Source: Lentisphaerota bacterium (GTDB taxonomy: Bacteria > Verrucomicrobiota > Lentisphaeria > Victivallales > Victivallaceae). Taken from it: a stretch of 56,158 nucleotides of DNA. Location of the stretch: assembly GCA_015061605.1 (NCBI GenBank), contig SUWH01000019.1, positions 1 through 56,158 on the forward strand, in the 5' to 3' direction. The translations under genes and the position numbers were made by a program. The notes below the pieces were generated by a model, which searched no databases, was not told the DNA's origin, and worked only from the letters and a program-made list of their open reading frames with translations. Shown piece after piece: positions 43,178 to 51,582 of the stretch (its first letter is position 1; every line of letters begins with the position of its first letter).

Positions 43178-43900
43178 TCACTTCCACGCTTTCTTTCCAT
43201 TGTACCAGTACTCCGGCAGGGCGGCATGGGAATTGTGCCGTTCTACCGAAGCGGCACTGCCGTCTAAAAATGCATAACTGCCGCTTTTGTTGTGCCAATA
43301 AGTACGTTTATCATAAGTGTCTCCGACATACATCGCCCACATTGCGTTGGAAACAAAGTACGGGACTTGGGAATAAGAACATTTCCAGCTACCTATTTTT
43401 TGATTCACAATCCATTTATTGATGCCGTAACTGGTTCCGGTTCCACCGCCCATTCCTCCCTTATAGCCGATACCGGAACCATAGTTTCTGGCAATTGAAC
43501 AAATAACCTTATCTTTGATGCGGGGCCAAGTCCAGCTCAACGGCATTTTAGCGGGCATCTGATAAAGATAGCCGTTGTCGATCAACAGCCCCAACCAGTA
43601 ATCTTTCCATTCCACAGTTCCCGGAGTCAGATCATCAACAATGATACGATCACCGTGGTCAGTGGCATAAAAAGCTGCAGCCTTGCCTAAATTATTGATC
43701 AAATTAAGGCAATTTGTTCTCTGCGCCGTTGCTCGTGCCCGCTGAAGAGAGGGAAGCAGAATCGCCGCGAGAATGGCGATAATTGCGATAACAACCAGGA
43801 GTTCAATAAGGGTGAAGCCATTAGGCTTCACCCGCTTGCAAGCGGGGCGATCATCTGCGGTAGTTTTTACAGATCCGGTGGAAATAAATTTTTTCTTCAT
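43178..43900 (-). CDS. Pseudopilin of the H-X9-DG type with palindrome-encoded leader
   Basis: This 240-residue protein has a long leader (about 28 residues) followed by [32 protein letters not shown]-terminal [14 protein letters not shown] has the exact H-X9-DG spacing typical of prepilin-processing-associated proteins that are amplified in Lentisphaerota and Planctomycetota. It is the only pseudopilin in the window with both Gly at -1 and Glu5. Leader codons [11 protein letters not shown] are built from two adjacent palindromes at 43810-43846. It lies between LacI and the DUF4838 gene and is probably induced with them. Such proteins may display or carry enzymes at the cell surface; this is inference. 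Confidence 0.85.
   Translation of the reverse strand: MKKKFISTGSVKTTADDRPACKRVKPNGFTLIELLVVIAIIAILAAILLPSLQRARATAQRTNCLNLINNLGKAAAFYATDHGDRIIVDDLTPGTVEWKDYWLGLLIDNGYLYQMPAKMPLSWTWPRIKDKVICSIARNYGSGIGYKGGMGGGTGTSYGINKWIVNQKIGSWKCSYSQVPYFVSNAMWAMYVGDTYDKRTYWHNKSGSYAFLDGSAASVERHNSHAALPEYWYNGKKAWK
43810..43846. repeat. Two adjoining palindromes inside a pseudopilin leader
   Basis: GGGTGAAGCC (43810-43819) pairs with GGCTTCACCC (43824-43833) around a 4-nt loop. CCCGCTTGCAAGCGGG (43831-43846) is a perfect 16-bp palindrome that shares three bases with it. Both are in-frame coding sequence just before the processing site. On the plus strand the unit reads GCTTCAC followed by a hairpin, the same order as at 55987-56032. 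Confidence 0.88.
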
Positions 43901-43917
43901 AAATCATCCTTTCCTGT

Positions 43918-44892
43918 TTATAAAAGTGTGTTGATATTTTCAATAAATTCCATTGGCAATTCAGCGGCAAGTTGAGCAAAAGGCTTGTTGTTTATCTGGT
44001 CAAAAAGCATTTTTACAGCAAGCACACCGGCTTCGGGTTCTCTTCGCCGCAGTACCGGATATTCCGGACGGATGTGGGTGATGAGAAAGTCATCCATCAG
44101 CATCACCATCGGCAATTTTCTGCCGCAATCAGTCATAAGTTCCAGAGCCGGATGATACTTTTCACTGGAAGCAAAAATAGCATCACCGGGAATGCCGTTT
44201 TTCAATTCCGGACAGGAATCCAGTTTTTCCACCGGACAACTGACGATCTCCCAATTGGAAAAACCATATTTTTTGCACGCGGCCTCAAATGCCAGATGAC
44301 AGCTGGCGTTGGTGCTTTCTTTCAACAATACCGGACATTTTGAATTTTTCTTTTTGAAATATTTCACCACCTCATCCACACCGGGAGTCCAGCCGCAGTA
44401 GATTTGAGCAAAGGGAATATTGAGTTTTTCATGGGTGATGACGACCGAAGCACCGATTTTTTTAAGCAGAGTGACAATATCTTCATTGAGTTCCTGCGAG
44501 GAAAAACTGAAGTGGATCACCCCTTCGGTACGGCGTTCAGCGAGGGTTTTCAAAGCCTGAAGCGTCACCACCGGGTCGGAATAGGTATCTACGATGTAAC
44601 TCACATAGTTGGTTGGAAAAAGTTCTCGTCCGATCCGGCACAACACTTCTCCGGTGAGATTAGGACGGGCAAAACACGCCAATATACCGATACTTTTTGA
44701 ACGCTCCCCACGCAGCATCCTTGAAAGCGCATTGGGATAGTGTTCATAACCAAGCTGCCGGGCGATCTGCAAAACCTTTTCCCGGGTTTCAGGCAACACG
44801 GCAGGAGAATTATTGAGAACACGGCTCACCGTCATCGCTGAAACATTTGCCAATTCAGCAATTTGCGACATGGAAACACTCTTTTTTGTCAT
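43918..44892 (-). CDS. LacI-family transcriptional regulator
   Basis: This 324-residue regulator has a LacI-type HTH (MSQIAELANVSAMTVSRVLNN, about 8-28), the hinge region (NALSRMLRGERSKSIGIL) and a periplasmic-binding-protein-like sensor domain. The spacing of conserved blocks is normal. It is the first gene before the pseudopilin, DUF4838 and esterase genes, separated by only 17 nt from the pseudopilin, so it probably controls this locus in response to a sugar. A palindrome upstream at 44909-44920 may be its operator. Confidence 0.93.
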   Translation of the reverse strand: MTKKSVSMSQIAELANVSAMTVSRVLNNSPAVLPETREKVLQIARQLGYEHYPNALSRMLRGERSKSIGILACFARPNLTGEVLCRIGRELFPTNYVSYIVDTYSDPVVTLQALKTLAERRTEGVIHFSFSSQELNEDIVTLLKKIGASVVITHEKLNIPFAQIYCGWTPGVDEVVKYFKKKNSKCPVLLKESTNASCHLAFEAACKKYGFSNWEIVSCPVEKLDSCPELKNGIPGDAIFASSEKYHPALELMTDCGRKLPMVMLMDDFLITHIRPEYPVLRRREPEAGVLAVKMLFDQINNKPFAQLAAELPMEFIENINTLL

Positions 44893-44907
44893 GGCTGTTC
44901 ATCCCTC

Positions 44908-44946
44908 ATGTTACATAACATAACATTAAGATAGTTCCATGTTACA
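44908..44946. promoter_or_regulatory. Operator candidate upstream of the LacI gene
   Basis: TGTTACATAACA (44909-44920) is a palindrome with a CA centre. ATGTTACA occurs at 44908-44915 and again, 31 bp apart, at 44939-44946. Position just upstream of the LacI-type start suggests autoregulation. The sequence differs from the usual A-T-CG centre of LacI operators, so the call is moderate. Confidence 0.45.
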
Positions 44947-45053
44947 ATAAAGTCAAGCCCATTTTTGCCATAAGTTGAGAAATAAAACCGGATAACCGGA
45001 TAAGAATCACAGACCTCTTTTATAAAACGGACATTATCACCGGATAAGAATCA

Positions 45054-45551
45054 TCAATCCAAAGTCAGTAAATCAATGCTTTCCGGAATAACGTCTGCAA
45101 CACATTCAAACATTTCAGCGAGATAATCTCCGGAACGTCTGTGGTATTTGCGCAGCAATTTCCCCAATTCGCTCCAGGAAATAACCGGATACTCAACCGG
45201 ATAAAACCGTTTTTCCGGAATTATCAGCATACACCGCAAATCTTTATAATCAATAAACCGGACACTTTTCTTTATTTTCCGCAATAATCGAAGCTGTTCA
45301 TATCCGGACAGCAGCGGAAGTTCCTGCCGCAACAACAACAGCGCGGCATATTTCAGCCCATTGACTGAATAATCAAAAAAAACGGCATTCTCTCCATCAT
45401 ACCATGTGATCATATTGGCAGAAAAACAGTCGATCCCATAACAATCAGGAGTCAGTTTCCCGGCAATTGCACAAGCCAATCGTCTGGAAACTGACAATTC
45501 TGCAGTAAATAAGACCTGCAGATCCCGTATGGTCACTGGAACTTTCAGCAT
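45054..45551 (-). CDS. Orphan protein of unknown function
   Basis: This 165-residue protein has no recognised domain. It begins MLKVPVTIRDLQVLF and contains a run of hydrophobic and Leu-rich residues (AALLLLRQELPLLSGYEQLRLLRKI), with several cysteines. No convincing Shine-Dalgarno sequence precedes the start. Downstream lie two direct copies of CCGGATAAGAATCA (about 44997 and 45041). The long hairpin at 45631-45768 is upstream of its start. The gene is flanked by unrelated operons and may be recently acquired; no close neighbour gives a hint of function. Confidence 0.55.
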   Translation of the reverse strand: MLKVPVTIRDLQVLFTAELSVSRRLACAIAGKLTPDCYGIDCFSANMITWYDGENAVFFDYSVNGLKYAALLLLRQELPLLSGYEQLRLLRKIKKSVRFIDYKDLRCMLIIPEKRFYPVEYPVISWSELGKLLRKYHRRSGDYLAEMFECVADVIPESIDLLTLD

Positions 45552-45892
45552 TTCATAAAATCAAGTTCAATCATTTCCGTAAACAACCGCCTGAATATCC
45601 GGATAAAAAAAACCGAACGCCCCCCGGCACTATACCAGAGGCCCGACCAAGAGCCCGCAACACCATGCCGGAGAACGCCCGGCAAGATGTATCAAACTAC
45701 ACCCCACTGGATACATTTCTCCTGTGGTATTGCAAATATTACTTTTTACTTGGTCGGTTTCTGGTATATTTGCTGAAATATAACGGTTGTAAAAAAAGCC
45801 CGGAGATATCATCTCCTTAAAAGCAGATCAAACTTGTTCTCCCATTTCGTTAATATAACATGTTTCGGATGTATTTCAACCCGCAGTGATTT
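45552..45892. other. Non-coding region dominated by a long hairpin
   Basis: The interval between the orphan gene and pepD holds the 138-nt inverted-repeat structure described separately. A 60-codon open frame (45630-45812, minus) is contained in the hairpin and is not supported. The remaining flanks show no clear promoter or terminator. An A-rich tract (about 45605-45612) precedes the hairpin. Confidence 0.7.
45631..45768. repeat. 138-nt long imperfect hairpin (element or structured RNA)
   Basis: Outer stem 45631-45651 pairs with 45749-45768 (20 bp with one bulge and two G-T pairs). The next stem 45657-45665 pairs with 45725-45733 (9 positions, one mismatch). Inner stem 45670-45675 (GGAGAA) pairs with 45717-45722 (TTCTCC), and the top stem 45687-45693 (ATGTATC) with 45710-45716 (GATACAT). 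The apical loop is 16 nt. All four stems are collinear, so the whole interval folds as one rod. Confidence 0.85.
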
Positions 45893-47341
45893 TCAACGGG
45901 TAAAATAAGCACATTTATGCAAGTTCAAGCAGACCGCCTTGAGAAAATCGTAACAGAGAGCGACATTTTCTATTTGAAGATACTCTTTCGGCGTATGGCA
46001 TCCGGGCTCGCCGGGGCCGAGGGAAATAAGTTCCAGCTCCGGATTTTTCTTTCCCAGGATACCGCATTCAAGTCCGGCATGGATGGCATTCAACTTCAAT
46101 GGCTCATTGTGCATAGATTTCCAGACTTTGCAACAACTCTGAACCAGACAGCATTCCGGAACCGGATTCCATCCCGGATAAGGGCTGATTATTTCAGCGG
46201 AACATCCGGCCAAGGCAAAATGTTCAGCCAGCATGGCACTGGCATTTTCTCTGGCGGCATCGTCCAGACTGCGCTGACTGGTACGGATACGGATAAGCTC
46301 TTTTCCGGTAAAGACCGCCGCCAGATTGGAACTGGTACGGACGATCTGCAATTCATCGTCAAACTCAAAAACGCCATTGGGAGCAAGGCTCAATGCCGTA
46401 AGCAGTTTCTGCTGTTTTTCAGAGGTAAGGGTTTGCAAAGAAAGATTTGAAACTTCGCTGATCTCCAATTTTATCCCGTCGCGTTTCAACTCATTTTTGA
46501 GCAGTAATTCAAAAAGCGCGGCATGATTTTGCAGCTGCTTCAAATCGCCGCCGAACCATACTTGCGCCTGCGCTTCATGCGGAATGGCATTATCGGCGCT
46601 GCCGGAGTTGAAACTCACCAGTTTGATCTGCGGCTGTTCAAGCAGAAATGCCGCCAGTGATTTGATCGCATTGCCCCGGTTCTTGTCAATACAGTCTCCG
46701 GAGTGACCGCCCTGAAGTCCGGTCAAAGTTATTTGAATCGGCATCCCGGCAGTACAATTTTCATATTCCGGAATGAATTTGAATTCCTGCCGCGCACCGC
46801 CGGCACAGCCGATAGTGGCACACCCGAGCGGACCGCAGTCCAGATTTATCAGATATTTACCTTCAAGCAGTTCATCATCCAGCGCGGCGGCTCCGGTCAA
46901 GCCGACCTCTTCGCCAATGGTAAAAAGTCCGCTCAATGGGCCGCACTGCAAAGTTTCATCAGTCAGCAATGCCATTGCCAGAGCGACACCGGCTCCGTCA
47001 TCTCCCCCCAAAGTCGTACCGCGCGCCCGAACCACATCCCCATCGATGTAAGGAGTTACAGGAGTGGTGGTAAAATCAAAGTTTTCATCCTCTGCCACCG
47101 GAACCATATCCAGATGTGCCTGAAATATTATCCGGGGCAGATCCTCCTTGCCGGGAGCTGCCGGACGGTCGATGCGTAAATTCCCCACCTTATCCATGCG
47201 GCAAAGCAAACCGGCTTCAGTCGCGATCTGTTTCAATTTTTCCGCCAGAGCCGCTTCGTGACCGGAGGGGTGGGGGATTGAACAGATCAGATCAAAAAAT
47301 TTCCACACATTTTGCGGTGACAGATCAGAAATCTCGCTCAT
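45893..47341 (-). CDS. pepD: Aminoacyl-histidine dipeptidase (PepD, M20 family)
   Basis: This 482-residue zinc dipeptidase splits Xaa-His dipeptides. M20 motifs are present: FQAHLDMVP (metal His), GTTLGGDDGAG (bridging Asp), TIGEEVGLTGA (general base Glu) and NLDCGPLG. The dimerisation insert and the C-terminal HAGLECGILG motif are typical of PepD. The start overlaps the rfbH stop as ATGA, so it is cotranslated with the sugar genes. This pairing is unexpected, as no functional link to CDP-sugar synthesis is known. Confidence 0.93.
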   Translation of the reverse strand: MSEISDLSPQNVWKFFDLICSIPHPSGHEAALAEKLKQIATEAGLLCRMDKVGNLRIDRPAAPGKEDLPRIIFQAHLDMVPVAEDENFDFTTTPVTPYIDGDVVRARGTTLGGDDGAGVALAMALLTDETLQCGPLSGLFTIGEEVGLTGAAALDDELLEGKYLINLDCGPLGCATIGCAGGARQEFKFIPEYENCTAGMPIQITLTGLQGGHSGDCIDKNRGNAIKSLAAFLLEQPQIKLVSFNSGSADNAIPHEAQAQVWFGGDLKQLQNHAALFELLLKNELKRDGIKLEISEVSNLSLQTLTSEKQQKLLTALSLAPNGVFEFDDELQIVRTSSNLAAVFTGKELIRIRTSQRSLDDAARENASAMLAEHFALAGCSAEIISPYPGWNPVPECCLVQSCCKVWKSMHNEPLKLNAIHAGLECGILGKKNPELELISLGPGEPGCHTPKEYLQIENVALCYDFLKAVCLNLHKCAYFTR

Positions 47342-48666
47342 AAATTACCTTCAAAAAATTTTATTATTGTATCAGCCATATAGTCCAGATGAATTTTTTC
47401 CATACCCGGATAAACGCCTATCCACACCGCATTATTCATCATTATATCGGTGTTGGTCAAAGGTGAAGCGATGCGGTAATCGCGGTTTTCCTCCAACGTT
47501 TCAAAACAGGGGTGGCGGGTGAGATTTCCGGCGAAAAGGTTGCGGGTCTGGATTTTGTTTTCCTCAAGATAAGTGGAAAATTCGTTGCGGTCAAAACCGG
47601 AATTTTCCTTTATCGTCATAAGGAAACCGAACCATGAGGGATCAGCTCCTTCAATGGTTTCAAAAAGCTGTAAGGCCGTGATTTTGGACAAACGGGAATG
47701 AAGATAAGCGAAATTTTCTTTGCGTTTGCGGGTAAATTCCGGAAGTTTTTCCAACTGGGCAAGACCGATCGCCGCCTGCATTTCAGTGGCTTTCAGATTG
47801 TAGCCGAAGTGGCTGTAAACATATTTGTGGTCATATCCGAAAGGCAGGCTCCCAAACTGACCGTTGAAACGGCAGCCGCAGGCGTTGTCCCGCCCGGAAT
47901 CGCAATGACAGTCGCGTCCCCAGTCCCGCAGAGATTTCATTATCCGGTACAAAAGCGGGTCGGAGGTGTAGACTGCGCCCCCCTCGCCCATGGTCAGATG
48001 GTGCGGCGGATAGAAACTTGATGTTCCGATGTCGCCCCAAGTGCCGGTGAATCTGCCGTCCAATTTTGAACCAAGCGCATCGCAGTTGTCTTCAATAAGG
48101 AAAAGTCCGTGTTCTTTGCAGAAACGGGAAACTTCGCGCAGGTCAAAGGGATTGCCCAGCGTGTGGGCGATCATCACCGCTTTGGTGCGGCTTGAAAACG
48201 CAGTTTCCAATTGTTCCGGAATGATATTGGCAGTTTTCAAATCGACATCGACGAAAACCGGAATTGCACCATACTGGACGATGGGAGCGACGGTGGTCGG
48301 GAAACCGCAGGCGACGGTGATGACTTCATCGCCGCGCTTGAGCTGGCGGCTGCCGAGCAAAGGACTGGTCAGAGCCATAAAGGCAAGCAGATTTGCCGAA
48401 GAACCGGAGTTGACCAAAAGTGCGTGTTTGACCTGTAAAGTTTCGGCAAGTTTACGTTCAAAGGCGTTGGCATAACGTCCGGCAGTAAGCCAGAATTCCA
48501 GAGCGGAATCGACCAGATTACTCATCTCTTTTTCATCAAAGACTCTTCCGGCGTAGTTCACTTTGTCCACGCCGGGACGGAAATCTTTTTTTTCGCCGAA
48601 AGCAGCCTCATAATACTCTTTAACTTTGGCGAGTATCTCATCGTGCAAACGCGTCACTTTGTCCAT
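47338..48666 (-). CDS. rfbH: CDP-6-deoxy-4-keto-glucose-3-dehydrase (RfbH / E1 type)
   Basis: This 442-residue PMP-dependent iron-sulfur enzyme removes the 3-OH of CDP-6-deoxy-L-threo-D-glycero-4-hexulose. The fold is DegT/DnrJ/EryC1, but the usual PLP Lys is His in FYPPHHLTMGEGG, as in E1 enzymes. Cysteines for a [2Fe-2S] cluster are in DCHCDSGRDNACGC. SGSSANLLA and GYNLKATEMQAAIG are conserved. It overlaps rfbG by 13 nt and pepD by 4 nt. E1 needs a reductase (E3 / RfbI type), which is not seen in the window. Confidence 0.95.
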   Translation of the reverse strand: MDKVTRLHDEILAKVKEYYEAAFGEKKDFRPGVDKVNYAGRVFDEKEMSNLVDSALEFWLTAGRYANAFERKLAETLQVKHALLVNSGSSANLLAFMALTSPLLGSRQLKRGDEVITVACGFPTTVAPIVQYGAIPVFVDVDLKTANIIPEQLETAFSSRTKAVMIAHTLGNPFDLREVSRFCKEHGLFLIEDNCDALGSKLDGRFTGTWGDIGTSSFYPPHHLTMGEGGAVYTSDPLLYRIMKSLRDWGRDCHCDSGRDNACGCRFNGQFGSLPFGYDHKYVYSHFGYNLKATEMQAAIGLAQLEKLPEFTRKRKENFAYLHSRLSKITALQLFETIEGADPSWFGFLMTIKENSGFDRNEFSTYLEENKIQTRNLFAGNLTRHPCFETLEENRDYRIASPLTNTDIMMNNAVWIGVYPGMEKIHLDYMADTIIKFFEGNL

Positions 48667-49730
48667 ATCAAACCTTTTTCTGCGGCATCGCGGATGTATT
48701 CATCCAGCATCGCCATACTCAAAATCTGTTTTTCTTCATAAAAGGCGGCATACCATTTCGCGGTCATTTCCAGAGTTTTGTTTATGTTCCAGATGCCGTG
48801 CCAGTGCAGTTCGCGCAAACTCTTGCTGCAATCAAGCCGGAGCAATACGGCTTCGTGGGGAGCACCGGTCTGCGCTCCGATACGGTACTGAAGTTTCGGA
48901 TAGAAGCGTTGCATGATCTCCACAACTTTTCCAACCGGCAGCGCTTCATCATCCGCCGGTCCGAAGTTCCACGCTCCAACGGCGCTTCTGTCTCCGGCAA
49001 GCAGCCGGGAACCCAGCAGCAGATAACCGGAAAGCGGTTCAAAAACGTGCTGCCACGGACGCACCGAATCCGGATTGCGTAAAACCGCTTCTTCCCCCGC
49101 CGCCGCGCCGCGCATCAGATCGGGGATCAAGCGGTCGGGAGCCCAGTCTCCACCGCCGATGACATTTCCGGCTCTGGCACTGGCGACAAGGGTATTGCCG
49201 TCAGAAAAAAAACTGCGCCGGTAACAATTTACCAGCAACTCCGCCATGCCTTTGGAAGCGCTGTACGGGTCAAAACCGCCCATTGGATCACCTTCCACGC
49301 AGGGGATACCGTCTTCGCGGTTTTCATAGCACTTGTCGCTGGTGACGATGACCGCACTGCGGCAGCAGGGAGTTTGGCGCAAGGCTTCAAGCAGATTCAT
49401 CGTTCCGATAACATTGGTGTCAATGGTGGAAGCACTTTCAACATAACTCAAGCGCACCAGCGGTTGAGCCGCCAGATGAAAAACCGCTTCCGGCTGGAAA
49501 TCTTTCACGAGCCCGGCAACTTTTTCCCGGTCGCGGATGTCGCAGAAAACGGTCTTCCATCTTCTTTCCGGCAAAAGTTCAAAATGGGAAAACTCCCCCA
49601 CCGGCGGCAGAGATAATCCGAGGACTTCCGCGCCGAGCGAAGTGAGCCACATCGCCAGATAAGAGCCTTTGAACCCGGTGTCACCGGTAACGAGCACCCG
49701 TTTGCCGGAATAGATATTTTCAAATGCCAT
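48654..49730 (-). CDS. rfbG: CDP-glucose 4,6-dehydratase
   Basis: This 358-residue short-chain dehydrogenase-like enzyme converts CDP-glucose to CDP-4-keto-6-deoxyglucose. The NAD-binding motif is GDTGFKGSYLA (about residue 16); the catalytic Tyr-Lys pair lies in YSASK (about 181), and HLAAQPLVRLSY and SARAGNVIGGGDWAPDRLIPD are characteristic of the family. It lies 6 nt after rfbF and overlaps rfbH. It provides the substrate for RfbH. Confidence 0.95.
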   Translation of the reverse strand: MAFENIYSGKRVLVTGDTGFKGSYLAMWLTSLGAEVLGLSLPPVGEFSHFELLPERRWKTVFCDIRDREKVAGLVKDFQPEAVFHLAAQPLVRLSYVESASTIDTNVIGTMNLLEALRQTPCCRSAVIVTSDKCYENREDGIPCVEGDPMGGFDPYSASKGMAELLVNCYRRSFFSDGNTLVASARAGNVIGGGDWAPDRLIPDLMRGAAAGEEAVLRNPDSVRPWQHVFEPLSGYLLLGSRLLAGDRSAVGAWNFGPADDEALPVGKVVEIMQRFYPKLQYRIGAQTGAPHEAVLLRLDCSKSLRELHWHGIWNINKTLEMTAKWYAAFYEEKQILSMAMLDEYIRDAAEKGLIWTK

Positions 49731-49736
49731 AGATGC

Positions 49737-50552
49737 TTATTTCCAATACTTTGTCCACGGAGCTTTGCCGGAAGCCCACAGATCATTAAGCAGAGTGTAT
49801 TCGCGCGGGTTGTCCATGCATTGCCAGAAATCCTCATGACAGAACACCCGCATTTCTCTGTCGGCGGCGATCTCTTCCATCGGTTCGGACTCAAAAAAGC
49901 GATCCGGCTTGCCGGCAAGGTAACGTTCAATGATTTTACGGTTGGCGACCATAAATCCGCCGTTGATATAACCGGAACGCCGCAACGGTTTTTCAGAAAA
50001 ATTGCGGACAGTATCCCCATCAAGCTCAATTTCGCCGAAACGTCCTTCAGGATGAACAGCGGTGGTAGTCAGCAATTTTCCGGCATTCAGATGAGACCGG
50101 TAAAGCGAAGCAATATCGACATTTGAAACACCATCCCCGTAAGTCAGGAAAAAGTTTTCATCCTCTGCTTTCAAATAACGGGATGCCTGTAATATACGTC
50201 CGCCGGTTTTGGTATGCTCCCCGGTGTTGGCGAGAGTCACTTCCCAGTCCGCTTCATCATCTCCACCGTGAAAAATTATTTGCGGCTTATTTCCCAGAGT
50301 CAGTGTTATATCGGCCGTGCGCGCCCGGTAGTTGAGAAAAAAATCGACAAACTCTTCGCGTTTATAGCCCAGACAGAGAATGAAACGGCGCACTCCGAAT
50401 GCCGCGTAACACTTCATAATATGCCAGATAATGGGCAAACCGCCGATCGGAACCATCGGTTTGGGCAGCAGTTCCGTCACCTCCCGCAGCCGGGTCCCGC
50501 GTCCTCCGCAAAGGATCATCACCGGAGGCATTTGAAAAGAGTTGTTGCTCAT
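49737..50552 (-). CDS. rfbF: Glucose-1-phosphate cytidylyltransferase
   Basis: This 271-residue nucleotidyltransferase makes CDP-glucose from CTP and glucose-1-phosphate, the first step toward 3,6-dideoxyhexoses such as abequose, paratose, tyvelose or ascarylose. Motifs are ILCGGRGTRLREVTELLPKPM near the N-terminus, YGDGVSNVDI and ENFFLTYGDGVS in the active site and GYINGGFMV. The start at 50552 has GAGG 8 nt upstream; the longer in-frame version begins 48 nt earlier without a site. It is the first gene of the rfb operon. Confidence 0.95.
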   Translation of the reverse strand: MSNNSFQMPPVMILCGGRGTRLREVTELLPKPMVPIGGLPIIWHIMKCYAAFGVRRFILCLGYKREEFVDFFLNYRARTADITLTLGNKPQIIFHGGDDEADWEVTLANTGEHTKTGGRILQASRYLKAEDENFFLTYGDGVSNVDIASLYRSHLNAGKLLTTTAVHPEGRFGEIELDGDTVRNFSEKPLRRSGYINGGFMVANRKIIERYLAGKPDRFFESEPMEEIAADREMRVFCHEDFWQCMDNPREYTLLNDLWASGKAPWTKYWK

Positions 50553-50625
50553 AAAAAACCTCATCTGTAAAATATTACTGTCTTCAGGGAAATATAACAC
50601 CGTACGCTGTCAAAGTCAAGGTGTT

Positions 50626-51459
50626 TCACATCCGACATGCTGCGACAAAACGTTTTTTTTCAAATTGGTCGGCGAATATCTCCACTTGCACAAATCCGCA
50701 AGCGGTCAATTCCTCTGCCGCCCGGGCGGTCTGCGGCGGCGACATTTCCAGAGCAAGAGTACCGCCGGACCTCAAATATTCCGGAGCAGAAACTATAAGC
50801 GAACTTATCAGCGCCATCCCTTCATCCGGAGCGGTGAGCGCCATCTCCGGTTCAAACAATCTCACATCATCCGCAAGCTGTGCATATTCATCAAAAGTCA
50901 CATAGGGTAAATTTGCGGCAATGACATCGAACTTCTGCGATGGCAGTTGACTTAAAAGGTCACTTTCAACAAATTTCACCCGGGAAGCCAGTTCCAGCAT
51001 CATGGCGTTATCCTGTGCAATTTTCAACGCTCCCGGACTTTTATCCACGGCGGTTACTGCAATATCTTTACGGCGTGAAGCCGACAAAAGCGCGATCGCT
51101 CCGCTGCCGCATCCGACATCGAGCAAAGTTCCCGAAGGAGGAAGTTTGTCCAGAATATACTCCACCAGACAAACGGTCTCACTGCGGGGGATAAGCACAT
51201 CACGGTTCACTTTAAGTTCAAGTTCGGCAAAGGGCGCCGTTCCCAGAATATATTGCAGAGGTTCGTGCTGACAGCGGCGGAAACACAGCTGCCGGATGCG
51301 TAAGATCTGTTCTTCCGGAACAGCGGCAGAACTGTACAGCGCCGCAGATGAAAGCTGAAGCGTTTCCTGTATGATCCAGCGGCTCTCGTTGCGGAAATTT
51401 TCAATTCCCGCCTGTTCCAGTGCCGAAGCACACTCATTTTGTAATTCAAGGTAATTCAT
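50626..51459 (-). CDS. prmC: Release factor glutamine methyltransferase
   Basis: This 277-residue enzyme methylates the Gln of the GGQ motif in release factors 1 and 2 using S-adenosylmethionine. It has an N-terminal helical domain (about 1-75), the SAM-binding motif LLDVGCGSGAIALLSA and the catalytic NLPYV motif. The substrate-side segment VLIPRSETVCLVEYIL is typical. The prfA gene that often precedes it is not present. It is divergent from the MgtC-family gene and ends about 25 nt from the upstream edge of the rfb operon. Confidence 0.95.
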   Translation of the reverse strand: MNYLELQNECASALEQAGIENFRNESRWIIQETLQLSSAALYSSAAVPEEQILRIRQLCFRRCQHEPLQYILGTAPFAELELKVNRDVLIPRSETVCLVEYILDKLPPSGTLLDVGCGSGAIALLSASRRKDIAVTAVDKSPGALKIAQDNAMMLELASRVKFVESDLLSQLPSQKFDVIAANLPYVTFDEYAQLADDVRLFEPEMALTAPDEGMALISSLIVSAPEYLRSGGTLALEMSPPQTARAAEELTACGFVQVEIFADQFEKKRFVAACRM

Positions 51460-51517
51460 AATGCGGTAAATTTAACGCCGGAACAGCTCCTTTTCAAGCC
51501 TTTTTTTGTAAAAAGAG

Positions 51518-51546
51518 TTGAAAAAAATCCTTTCATGCAGTATAGT
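51518..51546 (+). promoter_or_regulatory. Promoter of the MgtC-family gene
   Basis: TTGAAA (51518-51523) and TATAGT (51541-51546) are separated by 17 nt. The leader to the start at 51583 is about 30 nt and contains CAGGAG. It is divergent from prmC. Confidence 0.75.
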
Positions 51547-51582
51547 ATCACAAATATATTGCAAAAACAGGAGTTTTTTATC

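Noticed and set aside
45631..45768. Integron attC site or retron RNA
   Set aside because: The arms lack the RYYYAAC / GTTRRRY ends of attC, and there is no integrase or reverse transcriptase gene in the window.
45630..45812. 60-codon minus-strand open frame between the orphan gene and pepD
   Set aside because: It coincides with the long hairpin and has no ribosome site.
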